64,000 bases of DNA from Verrucomicrobiota bacterium (GCA_021325145.1 JAJPHR010000009.1:62001-126000), one strand, 5' to 3'; numbered from the stretch's first letter, positions 17,221 through 26,949 are shown. Made by a program: numbers and translations. Notes: generated from the sequence alone by a model not told the origin.

Positions 17221-19563
17221 TTACTCCTGGGGATAAACCAGAATGCGGTCGTGTACCAGGATCACCAAGTCGTTCTTGCCGTCACCGGTCACGTCCGTCA
17301 CCAACGCTTCGCGCGGCTCAGGCAGATCACTGCGGCGGCTGCGGAACGTTCGTTCCTCGAAGACCTGCCACCGGTTGGCGGGCACCAGCTTCCGATTGGC
17401 GTCGAAGATGACCAGATCAAGGTAGTTCTTCGCGGTTTCCAAAAAGACCAGGTCCTTGCGGCCATCATTGTCGAGGTCGCCGGAAACCAGGTCGTTGAGG
17501 TGCCCGTCCTTAATCGGGGTTTCATAACCATCCAACTCGGTAAATTCCCAAACCTTGCCTTGAAGCGGCATCCAGCCGATGGCGTCCTTGCCCATAAACG
17601 CGACGGTATTGAGCTTGGGATCGCCAAGGTTGATGGCTTGGAGGCTGTTGAATGCGGTGTAGGGCAGGGAAACATTCCGGACCACCTGCCACACTCCCGC
17701 GGCATCGCGCTCACAAAGCGTCAACACTTTGCGCTCGGCATCGAGCAGGAAAATCGAGTTGACCGCATTCGTGCCATTGGGCAGCGCCGCCGCGCCCACC
17801 AATCGCGAATTGCTTCCCGCGCCGTTGATTTGCTCCTTGACGCTGAAGACCCAGCCGCCGCGGTTCGTGGAGTTTTGCGCGGCGGATTCCTGTTTGAGCA
17901 CCACCGCCCGCAGGAAGTTTTTCTGGGCCAGCAATAATTCCGGCTTTCCATCTCCGTCCACGTCCGCCGAACTCAGCCAGGGCTCTTCCACGCTGCCGCC
18001 CGGGGGCGCGATGTCCTCCTCGTCAAAGTCCTTGTCGGCGATTTGAAGCAGCACCTTGATTTTCTCATAAGGAATCAAAACCACCAAGTCAGGCAGACCG
18101 TCCTGATTGACATCCTGGAACGAAATGCTCGTGGGATTTGATTTGAAACTTTCATTGAGCTTTTGCGTGCGGCCTTTGCCGTCGGCGGTGCGCGTCACCA
18201 GCGAGCGCTTGCCATCCTGGTCCACGATTACAGCCAGGGTGGGCTTGCCTTTCGCCTGAAGCTTGCCCACCGCCATTGCCAGCGGTTTGCCTTCGAGGGG
18301 AATCAGCGTCGGAAACGGCAGCCGGCCTTTCTCGTCCAAATGCGTGATGCCGATCTGCCGTTCGTCGCCGCTCAGCAGGAAAATGTCCGGCTTGCCATTG
18401 CCATCCCAATCGGCCACCGCGAGGTCGCTTACTCCGGTGAGCGTCGGAAATGTTTTCGGCGCATCCAGCGACCCATCGGACTTTTGCAGAAAAACTGTAA
18501 TTTGACCGCTCTCAGGCTCGGCCACGAGCAAATCCGGCAGGTTGTCGCCGTTCACATCGGCCCAAAGCAGGCCGCGGCGTGATTTGTCGCTCTTGTTCAA
18601 CGGCAACACCTGGAATTGTCCTTGCTTGAATGTGCCCGACAGATCTTCCGCCGGCTTGCGGGTAAACTCGGACACCTGCGCCCGGCCGGAGTTCTGCGCG
18701 ATGGTGATGATCTGGGTCTTTTCGTTGGCTTCGAGGTTGTCGGCCCAATAAGAGCGGACGGGCGGCAGCGTGAAATACATTTCCGGTCCAAGCTGACCCA
18801 CGTCGTTTTGCAGCCGGAAACGAAACGGCGTCGGGCTTTCCCAATTCACCAGCAACAGGTCGCCGCGTCCGTCGCCATCGATGTCGAGGACCTGGATCGC
18901 CTTGACCGCGCCGGAATATGGAATCTTCTCCGGCTCGCCCAGCGTGTGGTCGGCCTTTTGGCTCAGGACATAAATCTGAGTCTCTCCCAGCAACACCAGG
19001 TCCGTGCGATGATCTCCGTTCAAGTCACCCGCCACCAGCGCATTGGGCGAGATTTGCCCATCGTCGATGGCCCAGCGTTTTGGCGCGCTCCAGCCGTTGG
19101 TGCCCTGGTTGTATTGCACCACCAATTCCTTGGGCTCGCCATAATAGGCGAGGTCCGGGCGGCCATCGCCGTTGAGGTCGGCGACCACCAACGAGGAAAT
19201 GCGTTTCTCGGAGGCGATGGATTCGATGCGGAACCGTGAATCCGGCGGCAGCTCATTGGGTTCCTGTTTGGCGCCGGGACGGTAATTTGCGCCTAAATTC
19301 GTGCAATTGGTGCAGCCGGTCTGGTTGTAAAGCAGGTTGATCTTCGACCGGGAATTGTTGACGACAATCAAATCGTTCAAGCCGTCGCCGTTCAGATCGG
19401 CCGAGCGCAACAATCCGATCTGGCTGTCGATGGGAAAAATTTCGGGGCCTTTGAAGCCGAAGCGATTAGTTGCGCTGTCGGCGCGCGAAAAAAAAGTGAG
19501 GAACGCGCCCACAATCACGAGGGCCGCCACGCGTGTCCGCCTGGTAAAATTCAGCATTAACAT
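17221..19563 (-). CDS. Secreted FG-GAP/VCBS-repeat protein (780 aa)
   Basis: A signal peptide (about 9-31) precedes at least ten FG-GAP/VCBS-type calcium-binding repeats, each with a D-x-[ND]-G-D-x-x-x-D-[LI] core: DLNGDGLNDLIVV, DLNGDGRPDLAYY, DLNGDHRTDLVLL, DIDGDGRGDLLLV, DVNGDNLPDLLVA, DWDGNGKPDIFLL, DVNQDGLPDLVVL, DVDGDGKPELLLA, DLDNDGRKDLVFL and DVTGDGKNDLVIL. These repeats fold as a beta-propeller outside the cell; two may be needed for a complete ring set. No enzymatic domain is seen. It follows the YjbQ gene by 42 bases on the same strand, which suggests cotranscription with YjbQ and the coiled-coil TPR protein. Confidence 0.9.
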   Translation of the reverse strand: MLMLNFTRRTRVAALVIVGAFLTFFSRADSATNRFGFKGPEIFPIDSQIGLLRSADLNGDGLNDLIVVNNSRSKINLLYNQTGCTNCTNLGANYRPGAKQEPNELPPDSRFRIESIASEKRISSLVVADLNGDGRPDLAYYGEPKELVVQYNQGTNGWSAPKRWAIDDGQISPNALVAGDLNGDHRTDLVLLGETQIYVLSQKADHTLGEPEKIPYSGAVKAIQVLDIDGDGRGDLLLVNWESPTPFRFRLQNDVGQLGPEMYFTLPPVRSYWADNLEANEKTQIITIAQNSGRAQVSEFTRKPAEDLSGTFKQGQFQVLPLNKSDKSRRGLLWADVNGDNLPDLLVAEPESGQITVFLQKSDGSLDAPKTFPTLTGVSDLAVADWDGNGKPDIFLLSGDERQIGITHLDEKGRLPFPTLIPLEGKPLAMAVGKLQAKGKPTLAVIVDQDGKRSLVTRTADGKGRTQKLNESFKSNPTSISFQDVNQDGLPDLVVLIPYEKIKVLLQIADKDFDEEDIAPPGGSVEEPWLSSADVDGDGKPELLLAQKNFLRAVVLKQESAAQNSTNRGGWVFSVKEQINGAGSNSRLVGAAALPNGTNAVNSIFLLDAERKVLTLCERDAAGVWQVVRNVSLPYTAFNSLQAINLGDPKLNTVAFMGKDAIGWMPLQGKVWEFTELDGYETPIKDGHLNDLVSGDLDNDGRKDLVFLETAKNYLDLVIFDANRKLVPANRWQVFEERTFRSRRSDLPEPREALVTDVTGDGKNDLVILVHDRILVYPQE

Positions 19564-19604
19564 TCAGGGAACAATCAAGCCATTCCACGCGCTGCTTGGC
19601 CAGC

Positions 19605-20027
19605 TTATTCCCCAATAAAATGGGCGATCACGCGGCGGGAGTGGGGATCCCGGCGGTGTTCCCACAGGTAGATTCCCTGCCAGGTGCCAAGCGCAAGGCG
19701 CGATTCCACGATTGGGATGCTGAGGTTAACGGTCGTGAGGGCCGTTCGTACGTGCGCCGGCATGTCGTCGTTTCCTTCCGCGGTGTGCTCGAACAAAGGA
19801 TCGCCGTCCGGCACCAACCGCGAAAAGAAGCGTTCGAAATCGCGCCGGACCTCGGGATCGGCGTTTTCCTGGATCAGCAACGAGGCCGAAGTATGGCGAA
19901 GATGAAGCGTGAGCAACCCCTGGATGATGCCGGCCGGTTGTAACCACGCGACCACCATGCCGGTAAGCTCGTAGAAGCCGCGGCCACGCGTGCTGATGAC
20001 AAATTCATGGGTGTCCTGGCGGAACAT
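19605..20027 (-). CDS. YjbQ/UPF0047 family protein (thiamine phosphate synthase-like)
   Basis: 140 residues, the family's normal length. LHLRHTSASLLIQENADPEV and PLFEHTAEGNDDMPAHVRTAL are the two metal-binding signature segments, and the C-terminal GTWQGIYLWEHR is also conserved. Some members complement thiamine phosphate synthase mutants in vitro, but the biological role is unsettled. The start at 20027 has GGGAGAAG about eight bases upstream. It lies between a TPR gene and the FG-GAP gene on the same strand, with about 40-base gaps. Confidence 0.93.
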   Translation of the reverse strand: MFRQDTHEFVISTRGRGFYELTGMVVAWLQPAGIIQGLLTLHLRHTSASLLIQENADPEVRRDFERFFSRLVPDGDPLFEHTAEGNDDMPAHVRTALTTVNLSIPIVESRLALGTWQGIYLWEHRRDPHSRRVIAHFIGE

Positions 20028-20065
20028 CGCTTTACTTCTCCCGGCATTATCCTCGCCCTGCCGGC

Positions 20066-22012
20066 TTACGGCGTCGTGATCGTGGCGGTGGAGGGGCCGC
20101 GCGGCGGAGCGTCGAGCAATTTTTCCAGTTGGAGGTTTTTGGGATGACCCGCGGCGAGGGCCTTCTGATAATGCCAGCGGGCCAGCTCCACCAGGGGCGG
20201 CTTTTGGGTAATATAAACCACGGCCAGGTTATTATGTGCGCTGCCGTAGCCGGGATCGATTTGGATCGCTTTGCGGAGAGCGGTTTCGGCCGGGCCGCGC
20301 AAGCCTTTTTCCGAAAGCGTCAGGCCCAGGAAATTTTGGATCTCGGCATCCTGGGGATTCAGTTGCGCCGCCTGGCTCAAGGCGTTGAGCGCATCGTCGT
20401 ATTTCCTTTGGCGGAACTTCAACTGGCCCAATACCTCCAGGCAGTAGGGATCGTCCGGATTCAACGCGAGCGCCTGGCGAACGTGTTTCTCGGCATCATC
20501 CCAGTGATTTAACTCCACCTGGATTGCCGCCAGCTTTCCGAGAACGACGATGTCCTTTTCATCCAGTTTCAACAGGTCTAGACAGACCCCCTCGGCTTTG
20601 TCCAATTGACCGGATACCATCAACCGGTCTGCCTCGGCGACGAGGCGGGCGTTGGCTGGAGGCAGGTCTTTGATGGACCGGCGCGAAACATGGGCGGAAG
20701 CGACCAGCGCGTTGGCCGGGGCTTTGAAGAGCGCCATTTCCTCCTCCGTGTAAGGCACCTGCCGCGCTTCAAGCACTTCGATGCGCGCATGCAATGACGC
20801 CAACTGCTGAGTCATGTCTGCGATGCGGTCGGCGGTTTCCTTGCCGCGCTTGCGTCCCTGAAGTTCCCGGGTCGCCACGTCCAGACTTTTTTGCAATTCA
20901 TCGCGTTGCACCTCCAATTGCTTGATTTTGGCATCGGTCGCCGCTGCCGCTGCGGCGGCTTCGGCCACCGCAGAGGCGGGGGCGGGAGCCGGCGTGGCCG
21001 CGATGGCGGCCGGTGGCGTGACCGAAAGGCGCTTTACCCGGTTCTCCAGCGCGATTTTTTCCAGGTGCATGATTTCCTTGTCCGACTGCAAAGCGGCGAT
21101 TTGGGACTGGGCCTCCAGCAGCTTGCGATTGAGGTCCGTGACTTTGCCGGATGCCGGGGCCCGGCTCTTAAGGTCGGCCACTTCTTTTTTGAGGATGTCA
21201 TTCTCCGCCCGCAACGCAGCCGATGCGTCATCCGGTGCGGTCAATGTTTTCATCCGCGCCAGCAGGGACTCTTTTTCCATCGTGAGCGCGGAATTGGCCT
21301 GGGTGAGTTGCGCAACTTTTTTGTTGGCTTCGGCAAGGGCCTGGCGAGTCTGTTCGAAGGCGGCCGGGTCGGCTTTGAGCGCGTTGGTCCGGGCTTCGGC
21401 CAGGCCCACTTTGAGCAATTCGTTCTCCTTCTGCAATTCCTTGATTTTCTCCTCTGCTTTGGCGAGTTCGCGGGGATCGACTGCGGCTGGTTGCGCGTTC
21501 AAAGCCTCCTTGAGCTTTGCCTGCAAGAGCGTCTTCTCCGCCTCGCTGCGGCGGACCTGATCCTGCAAATCCTTGATTTGACTCTCCGCCACGTCCGAAA
21601 CCGTGGCGCTGGGAGTCGGAATTGGAGCGGGAATTTCAGGCTTGGCTGCCGGTGGGGGCAAAACACCCGGGGCCACTGGTATGACCGGCGGCGAAACCGG
21701 GGTGGCGGGCGGGGCCGGAGTGGAATTGGCCAGGCTGAGGGAGATTTGACTGATTTTCGAGGACAGGTAATTGAGCCGGTAACGAACGACCTTGATGTTC
21801 CAATCCGGATAACCGGCCTGGAATTTTTTGAGAGCCGTGAACGCGTCGGAATAGCGCGCCCTGGCCTGGCCGAGTTGTCCTTTTTCGTTCAACGAATCGG
21901 CCTGCTGGATGATGTTGTAGATGCTCACATAATCATCATCCGGGCCGTCGGCCCACGCCCCCGGCGTCAGCGCCAAGAAAAATGGCAGCGCCAGTGCAAG
22001 AAAACGTTTCAT
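20066..22012 (-). CDS. Exported coiled-coil TPR protein (648 aa)
   Basis: A signal peptide (1-21, ending AWA) is followed by a helical domain (about 28-75), a Pro/Ala linker (about 80-125), long coiled coils rich in Lys, Glu, Leu and Ala (about 135-330 and 345-420), and four or five TPRs at the C-terminus (about 460-630: AEGVCLDLLKLDEKDIVVLG, AEKHVRQALALNPDDPYCLE and similar). The protein is probably periplasmic and scaffolding. Its gene is divergent from the lipoprotein at 22111; the shared promoter region carries an inverted repeat. Confidence 0.85.
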   Translation of the reverse strand: MKRFLALALPFFLALTPGAWADGPDDDYVSIYNIIQQADSLNEKGQLGQARARYSDAFTALKKFQAGYPDWNIKVVRYRLNYLSSKISQISLSLANSTPAPPATPVSPPVIPVAPGVLPPPAAKPEIPAPIPTPSATVSDVAESQIKDLQDQVRRSEAEKTLLQAKLKEALNAQPAAVDPRELAKAEEKIKELQKENELLKVGLAEARTNALKADPAAFEQTRQALAEANKKVAQLTQANSALTMEKESLLARMKTLTAPDDASAALRAENDILKKEVADLKSRAPASGKVTDLNRKLLEAQSQIAALQSDKEIMHLEKIALENRVKRLSVTPPAAIAATPAPAPASAVAEAAAAAAATDAKIKQLEVQRDELQKSLDVATRELQGRKRGKETADRIADMTQQLASLHARIEVLEARQVPYTEEEMALFKAPANALVASAHVSRRSIKDLPPANARLVAEADRLMVSGQLDKAEGVCLDLLKLDEKDIVVLGKLAAIQVELNHWDDAEKHVRQALALNPDDPYCLEVLGQLKFRQRKYDDALNALSQAAQLNPQDAEIQNFLGLTLSEKGLRGPAETALRKAIQIDPGYGSAHNNLAVVYITQKPPLVELARWHYQKALAAGHPKNLQLEKLLDAPPRGPSTATITTP

Positions 22013-22040
22013 GCCAGCAGTCTAGCGAAGGCGACTGGGA

Positions 22041-22078
22041 CTTGGCAACGATAAGAGCACAAGTATAAAATTGCCAAG
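22041..22078. promoter_or_regulatory. Candidate operator: inverted repeat around a promoter
   Basis: CTTGGCAA (22041-22048) and TTGCCAAG (22071-22078) are perfect reverse complements, 22 bases apart. The left arm overlaps the -35 hexamer and the right arm lies at the expected transcription start of the gene at 22111. This geometry fits a regulator-binding site controlling the divergent pair, but no regulator is known. Confidence 0.4.
22042..22069 (+). promoter_or_regulatory. Sigma-70-like promoter of the lipoprotein gene
   Basis: TTGGCA (22042-22047), a 16-base spacer, and TATAAA (22064-22069). The predicted start is about 22076, giving a leader of about 35 bases to the ATG at 22111. Confidence 0.5.
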
Positions 22079-22110
22079 CAGCGCCCTCTCTGGCAGAGAA
22101 AGGTGTTTCT

Positions 22111-23829
22111 ATGCGTATTAATCTGGCATTGTTGATGGCTTTGATTGTGAGTTTGGGTACTGGCTGCGGCCGGGAAGATGCTGCGCCGCAGGCCTCCGCC
22201 AAACCCTCCGCGCCCGCATCGACGCCAATCGTTCCCAAACCGGAAGCCGATGTTCTGGCGCAAGTTCACTTCGTCGGGACAACCCAGTTGCTGGCAGACA
22301 AGAAGGCGACTGCCAAGCTGAATGAGGTTGCCGCGATGCCGGAAACCACGGCATTGCGGGATGAGACCCTCACCAAACTCGCCACCGCGCCATATCGCTT
22401 TCTGCGGGAAAAGGAGAAGCTTGATGGTCAAGCACTGGACGAGGCGGCTTTGATCCGTCCCCTGTTGGAAGACTTGATCCCAAATGAGTCTTATGTGGAG
22501 CTGCGCGGGCCGACCAACCCGGTGCCAGACCTTTTGCTGGCCGTTCACCTGGGCAAAGAGCGCGCCGCCCTTTGGCAGACAAATCTGTCCACTATATTGC
22601 AGAACTGGACGGGGATTACCGTAAGCAACCTTGAAGCGGAAGGTTATTCGGGATGGGAATTAAAAAAGCATCACCCGCCGAACGTGATCCGATTCATCAG
22701 GGCAGGGGACTGGGCGGTGTTTGCCTGGGGGCAGGACGACATTCCCGCTTTGCGGGGCTGGCTGCAAAAGATCAAGGCGGATGGACGTCCCGCAGCCGTG
22801 CTGCAGGAGCATTGGCTGGAAGCGTGGGCTGATTGGCCGCGATTGCTTCGGCAGGAGACAGCGGCCTCCGCTCCGTTCAAGTTACCGACCATGCAGCTTG
22901 GCTTGAGCATGAAAGACGATAATGTGCGCACGAAAGCCATCCTGCAGTTTCCGGAGCCATTGAACTTGACGCTGCCGGAGTGGAAGTTTCCCACCAACCT
23001 GATCCACAACCCGATCGTCAATTTCACCGCGGTACGCGGTGTCGCGCCCTGGTTAAGCCGGATCGAATTTTTCAAGCAGTTGCAACTGGACCCCATGCCC
23101 GATCAGTTTTGCTCCTGGGCGATGTCCAGCACCCCGTTCGAAACCTATTTCGCGACACCAGTGGCTCAGGGCACCAATTTCGTACAGCAATTGGGAACGC
23201 GTTTGATTGAGGTGGAGAACCCGAAATTGATCGACAAAAACTGGGGGCATCTGGCCTGGGACGAGAGGCATACCACTGTCAACTGGACGGGTATTTTCCC
23301 TGCCGTTGCGCCTTATTTGACGCCGGCTTCCGAAACCAACGGAGACTTTGCACTCGCGGGACTTTTCCCCAGACTGCCCCGTTCGGGAAAAGTGCCTCCG
23401 GAACTCTTCGCCCAGATCCTTGGCCACACGAATCAAGTGTATTACGATTGGGAAATCACTGGCGAGCGCGTCGGCCAATGGTGGAACTTGATGATGCTCC
23501 ATCATTTGCTCCGGGGAGAATATTTTACCGGCGCGAACGCCCCAGCCCAAAAGTGGCTGGCCGCCATCGGCAGCCGGGTGGGGAATGCCGCCACTGAGGC
23601 GACCGTGACCGGAACCCACGAATTGACCATCATTCGAAAGTCGCCCCTGGGCCTGATGTCGTTTGAACTGGGATACGGGTTGGCTTGGGAAATGGCCGCT
23701 GGCTTTCCATTGCAGAACGAATTTCCCCGCGCTCCCAAAACGCGGACACGTTTGAACGGGTCTCAACCGACGCCCGTAATCGCGCAGCCGGGCGCGGCGC
23801 AGCCGGTTGTGCCAGCGACGCCCAAATAG
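22111..23829 (+). CDS. Hypothetical lipoprotein (572 aa)
   Basis: The N-terminus MRINLALLMALIVSLGTGCG ends in a lipobox with Cys19, so the protein is probably lipid-anchored. A Pro/Ala/Ser linker (about 22-48) is followed by a mixed alpha/beta body with no motif I recognise. Repeated segments with VYYDWEITGERVGQWWNL and FELGYGLAWEMAAGF and the length resemble the DUF3352-like protein at 12658 only loosely. A GAAAGG ribosome site lies about nine bases upstream of ATG 22111. The gene ends 18 bases before the GT-C gene at 23848, so the two are probably cotranscribed. Confidence 0.7.
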   Translation: MRINLALLMALIVSLGTGCGREDAAPQASAKPSAPASTPIVPKPEADVLAQVHFVGTTQLLADKKATAKLNEVAAMPETTALRDETLTKLATAPYRFLREKEKLDGQALDEAALIRPLLEDLIPNESYVELRGPTNPVPDLLLAVHLGKERAALWQTNLSTILQNWTGITVSNLEAEGYSGWELKKHHPPNVIRFIRAGDWAVFAWGQDDIPALRGWLQKIKADGRPAAVLQEHWLEAWADWPRLLRQETAASAPFKLPTMQLGLSMKDDNVRTKAILQFPEPLNLTLPEWKFPTNLIHNPIVNFTAVRGVAPWLSRIEFFKQLQLDPMPDQFCSWAMSSTPFETYFATPVAQGTNFVQQLGTRLIEVENPKLIDKNWGHLAWDERHTTVNWTGIFPAVAPYLTPASETNGDFALAGLFPRLPRSGKVPPELFAQILGHTNQVYYDWEITGERVGQWWNLMMLHHLLRGEYFTGANAPAQKWLAAIGSRVGNAATEATVTGTHELTIIRKSPLGLMSFELGYGLAWEMAAGFPLQNEFPRAPKTRTRLNGSQPTPVIAQPGAAQPVVPATPK

Positions 23830-23847
23830 GCGGCTGCCCGGCTCGCC

Positions 23848-26127
23848 ATGACCGCCAGAACAGAGATGAACGGTGCCAAACGGATCGTTTGCCTGGTCCT
23901 GGCCGCGATTACCCTGGCTCTCTTTTGGCGCGCCCGCTCGTTCGAGTTTCTCTGCTACGACGACCCGACCTATATCACGCTCAACTATCACGTCCAGTCC
24001 GGGTTAAACTGGTCCGGCGTGGTCTGGGCCTTCAGCAGCGTTTATGCCAGCAACTGGCATCCGCTCACCTGGTTGTCGCACATGCTGGATTTTCAGGTTT
24101 GGGGAAACCATCCTGGCGGCCATCACCTGACCAATGTCCTGTTCCACACCGCTAATGTGATTCTCCTGTTCCTCGTGTTGTGCCGGATGACGGGCGCGAT
24201 CTGGCGCAGCGCCTTGGTGGCCGCGTTCTTCGCCTGGCATCCTTTGCACGTTGAGTCGGTAGCCTGGATCTCTGAGCGCAAGGATGTGCTCAGCACGTTC
24301 TTCTGGTTGTTGGCGGTAGCGGCGTATGCGCGCTATGCAGAAGAGTCCAAAGTCCAAAGTCCAAAGTCCAAAGTCTATTACGTTTTGTCGCTGGTTTCTT
24401 TTGCTTTGGGCCTCTTGTCCAAGCCAATGGTGATTACATTGCCATGCGTGCTCCTTCTGCTCGATTTCTGGCCGTTGGAACGAATTCCAAATTTGAAGCT
24501 TAAACTGTCAGATTTCCCGATGTGGCGCGGTCTGGTTTTCGAAAAGCTGCCGTTTTTTGCATTGGCGTCCGTTTCTGCGGGCATCACCCTGTACGCTCAA
24601 GCCAATACCATCAGTTCAGTGGAGCAGTCCCCAATAGATTTGCGGCTGGCCAACGCGGTGGTTTCCTATGCGGAATACATTGTCAAACTGTTTTGGCCGA
24701 GCCGGTTGGCGGTGTTCTATCCCCATCCGGACGAACTGCCGATTGAGCGGGCAGGACTGGCTTTGCTCTTCCTGGCGGCGGTTTCGTTTTGGAGTTTGTT
24801 GCAGGCGCGACGCCTTCCCTGCCTGGTCACGGGATGGTTTTGGTTTTTGGGAACGTTGGTCCCCGTCATCGGAATCATCCAGGTCGGCCAGCAAGCCATG
24901 GCAGATCGTTACAGCTATGTCCCGTCGGTGGGATTGTTCATCGCCTTGATTTGGGCGCTTGCGGAATGGTCCGACCACCATTTCCGCCGGCGTCAGATTT
25001 TGACCCTGTTGGCCGGTGCTGCGGTGCTATCCTGTATTATTCTGACTCACATTCAACTTGGGTTCTGGAAGAATGACACGATTCTTTTCAGCCACGCACG
25101 TGACGTGACCAGCCGAAATTTTGTTGCCTATGCGGTGCTGGCCTCCAAGAAGGAAGCGAGCGATCCGGAGGGGGCGATTACTGACTATAACCTCGCCCTG
25201 GCCATCAAGCCCAATTCCACGGAAGCGCTGTTTGGAAAAGGCCGTGTGTTGCTGAAAGTAGGGCAGCCTGAGGAGGCGATGGCCAGTTACCGTGCAGCCC
25301 TGGAAATAGATCCGAATTATCCCGAGGCCCACAATGGGCTGGGAGTCATCCTGGCTCAGCGAGGCGAACTTGCCGAGGCGGAAACTGAATATCGGGCGGC
25401 GCTCAAAACCAACCCGGACCATCTTGAAGCGCGGTTGAACCTCGCCCTGGCGCTATTTAAAGGTCGACAGGTGAACGAAGCCATTGCCCAGTTCAATCTT
25501 CTTCTCGCTGCTCAGCCTGATTCCATCGATGCCCTGGTCGGCTTGGGAAGCGCGCTGGTCGTTTCGGGCAAACCTGATTCGGCCATTGTCCTTTACACGC
25601 GCGCTTTGCGCCTCAAGCCGGACAACCCGGAAGCGCATCGCAAGTTGGGAACCGCGCTGGTGCTGGAAGGGAAATCCGAAGCGGCCATGGAGCAATTCCG
25701 CGAATCCCTGCGCGTTGAACCGGACGATCCAGGCGCGCATTATGAATTGGGGTCGATTCTCAGCCAGCGTGGCGAGACTGCGGAAGCGATTCAGCACTAT
25801 GAGGCCGCCTTGCGCGCACTGCCGGATTTCGTCGAAGTGCTGAACAATCTGGCCTGGATTCGGGCGGTCTGCGCTGACTCGAAGTATCGGGACGGAGCGC
25901 AGGCTGTGCGTTTGGCCAGCCGTGCTTGCGAACTTACCCATGATAGCCAGCCATTGTTCCTTGGCACTCTTGCGGCCGCTTTGGCTGAGGCCGGTCGCTT
26001 TCCCGAGGCGGTCAATGCCGCGCGGAAAGCGCGTGATCTTGCCTCGGCCGCGGGTTTGAAAGACATCGCGGCCAGGAATGACGAACTGCTGGCTCGGTAT
26101 GAGTCGAATCGCCCTTACCATGAATAA
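23848..26127 (+). CDS. TMTC-like GT-C glycosyltransferase with C-terminal TPRs (paralog 1)
   Basis: 759 residues. The N-terminal half has about eleven membrane helices and the GT-C features seen in TMTC-type O-mannosyltransferases: FLCYDDPTYI with the acidic pair in the first loop, SNWHPLTWLSHMLDF and WHPLHVESVAWISERKD. The C-terminal half carries about eight TPRs (from about residue 430) and ends in a shared module GTLAAALAEAGRFPEA...RPYHE. It probably uses a lipid-linked sugar on the outer face of the membrane to modify proteins or glycans; the acceptor is unknown. Four copies of a GTCCAAA heptad lie in a cytoplasmic loop (24345-24375). It follows the lipoprotein gene by 18 bases. Confidence 0.8.
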   Translation: MTARTEMNGAKRIVCLVLAAITLALFWRARSFEFLCYDDPTYITLNYHVQSGLNWSGVVWAFSSVYASNWHPLTWLSHMLDFQVWGNHPGGHHLTNVLFHTANVILLFLVLCRMTGAIWRSALVAAFFAWHPLHVESVAWISERKDVLSTFFWLLAVAAYARYAEESKVQSPKSKVYYVLSLVSFALGLLSKPMVITLPCVLLLLDFWPLERIPNLKLKLSDFPMWRGLVFEKLPFFALASVSAGITLYAQANTISSVEQSPIDLRLANAVVSYAEYIVKLFWPSRLAVFYPHPDELPIERAGLALLFLAAVSFWSLLQARRLPCLVTGWFWFLGTLVPVIGIIQVGQQAMADRYSYVPSVGLFIALIWALAEWSDHHFRRRQILTLLAGAAVLSCIILTHIQLGFWKNDTILFSHARDVTSRNFVAYAVLASKKEASDPEGAITDYNLALAIKPNSTEALFGKGRVLLKVGQPEEAMASYRAALEIDPNYPEAHNGLGVILAQRGELAEAETEYRAALKTNPDHLEARLNLALALFKGRQVNEAIAQFNLLLAAQPDSIDALVGLGSALVVSGKPDSAIVLYTRALRLKPDNPEAHRKLGTALVLEGKSEAAMEQFRESLRVEPDDPGAHYELGSILSQRGETAEAIQHYEAALRALPDFVEVLNNLAWIRAVCADSKYRDGAQAVRLASRACELTHDSQPLFLGTLAAALAEAGRFPEAVNAARKARDLASAAGLKDIAARNDELLARYESNRPYHE
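24345..24375. repeat. Heptad repeat GTCCAAA x4 inside the GT-C gene
   Basis: Four perfect tandem copies of GTCCAAA plus three bases, encoding SKVQSPKSKV. Loss or gain of one unit changes the frame by seven bases, so this is a potential slippage (phase-switch) site. The position is equivalent to the heptads in the paralogs at 28745 and 32943. Confidence 0.9.
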
Positions 26128-26158
26128 GAAACGGAAAAAGGTAAGGTAATTGAGCGGA

Positions 26159-26188
26159 TTGACAGGCCGACCGAAGCTATGGTACCTT
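26159..26188 (+). promoter_or_regulatory. Possible promoter of the HNH gene
   Basis: TTGACA (26159-26164), an 18-base spacer and TACCTT (26183-26188). It places the start near 26195, about 15 bases before the ATG at 26210. Confidence 0.35.
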
Positions 26189-26209
26189 CCGCGACAAGTG
26201 CCGTAGGGT

Positions 26210-26830
26210 ATGAGTTCGTTCTTAAACCAACATGTGCTGGTGCTCAACCGGTTATGGCAGGCGGTGAATATCTGCACTGCCCGTCGCGCTCTGACTCTGC
26301 TCTTTGAAGGCCATGCCCAGGTCGTGCTCGGCGGGGATGATGGCGCTTTTCAAACCTACAGCTTCACGCAATGGCAGGATTTCTCCCAGCAACAACCGCA
26401 CCCGGAGAGCATCCATACCATTTCCTTCAAGATCCGTGTACCGCGCGTGATCCTTCTGGTCATGTTCGATCGCATGCCGAAAAAGGAAGTGAAGTTCACC
26501 CGGCACAACATCTTCGAACGAGACAACAACACCTGCCAATATTGCGGAAAGGTATTTGATCGAAACGATTTAAACCTGGATCACGTCATCCCGCGCGATC
26601 GCGGCGGACCGACGACGTGGGAGAACATCGTCTGCTCCTGCATTCCGTGCAATACCCGCAAGGCCAATCATACGCCCCAGGAAGCCGGCATGCACCTGAT
26701 CCGCAAACCGAAGCGGCCCAAGTGGCGTCCGTTCGTCCAGATCAACCTCGGCCTCCACCATCACGAAAGCTGGAAACATTTCATTGATCTCGCTTATTGG
26801 AACGTGGAACTGGGCGAGGACGCGCGGTAA
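26210..26830 (+). CDS. HNH endonuclease
   Basis: 206 residues, a common length for stand-alone bacterial HNH nucleases. An N-terminal domain (LNQHVLVLNRLWQAVNICTA) is followed by CQYCGK (zinc pair), DLNLDHVIPRDRGGPTTWEN (with the catalytic His and the Asn region) and CSCIPCNTRKANHTPQEAG, the second zinc pair. The four cysteines and the His-Asn-His pattern are intact. Such genes are widespread chromosomal HNH genes of unknown purpose, often involved in DNA processing or defence. No restriction or phage gene lies nearby. A GTAGGG site precedes the ATG. Confidence 0.9.
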   Translation: MSSFLNQHVLVLNRLWQAVNICTARRALTLLFEGHAQVVLGGDDGAFQTYSFTQWQDFSQQQPHPESIHTISFKIRVPRVILLVMFDRMPKKEVKFTRHNIFERDNNTCQYCGKVFDRNDLNLDHVIPRDRGGPTTWENIVCSCIPCNTRKANHTPQEAGMHLIRKPKRPKWRPFVQINLGLHHHESWKHFIDLAYWNVELGEDAR

Positions 26831-26949
26831 GTCGACGCCCGAGCAGCAGCAGCGCAGCGCCGAGACTTGTCAGTGCTTACTCTGCAGTAGCCTACGATGC
26901 CTAGGGCCGGGCGATCCAAGGCCGACACCGCTGGAGAACAAGGAACCGT

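Noticed and set aside
20891-22054. Plus-strand frame of 387 codons
   Set aside because: Antisense to the coiled-coil TPR gene; the Arg/Gly-rich composition comes from the coiled-coil codons.
24343-24375. CRISPR-like array
   Set aside because: The repeats are seven bases long, tandem, without spacers, and lie inside a coding frame.
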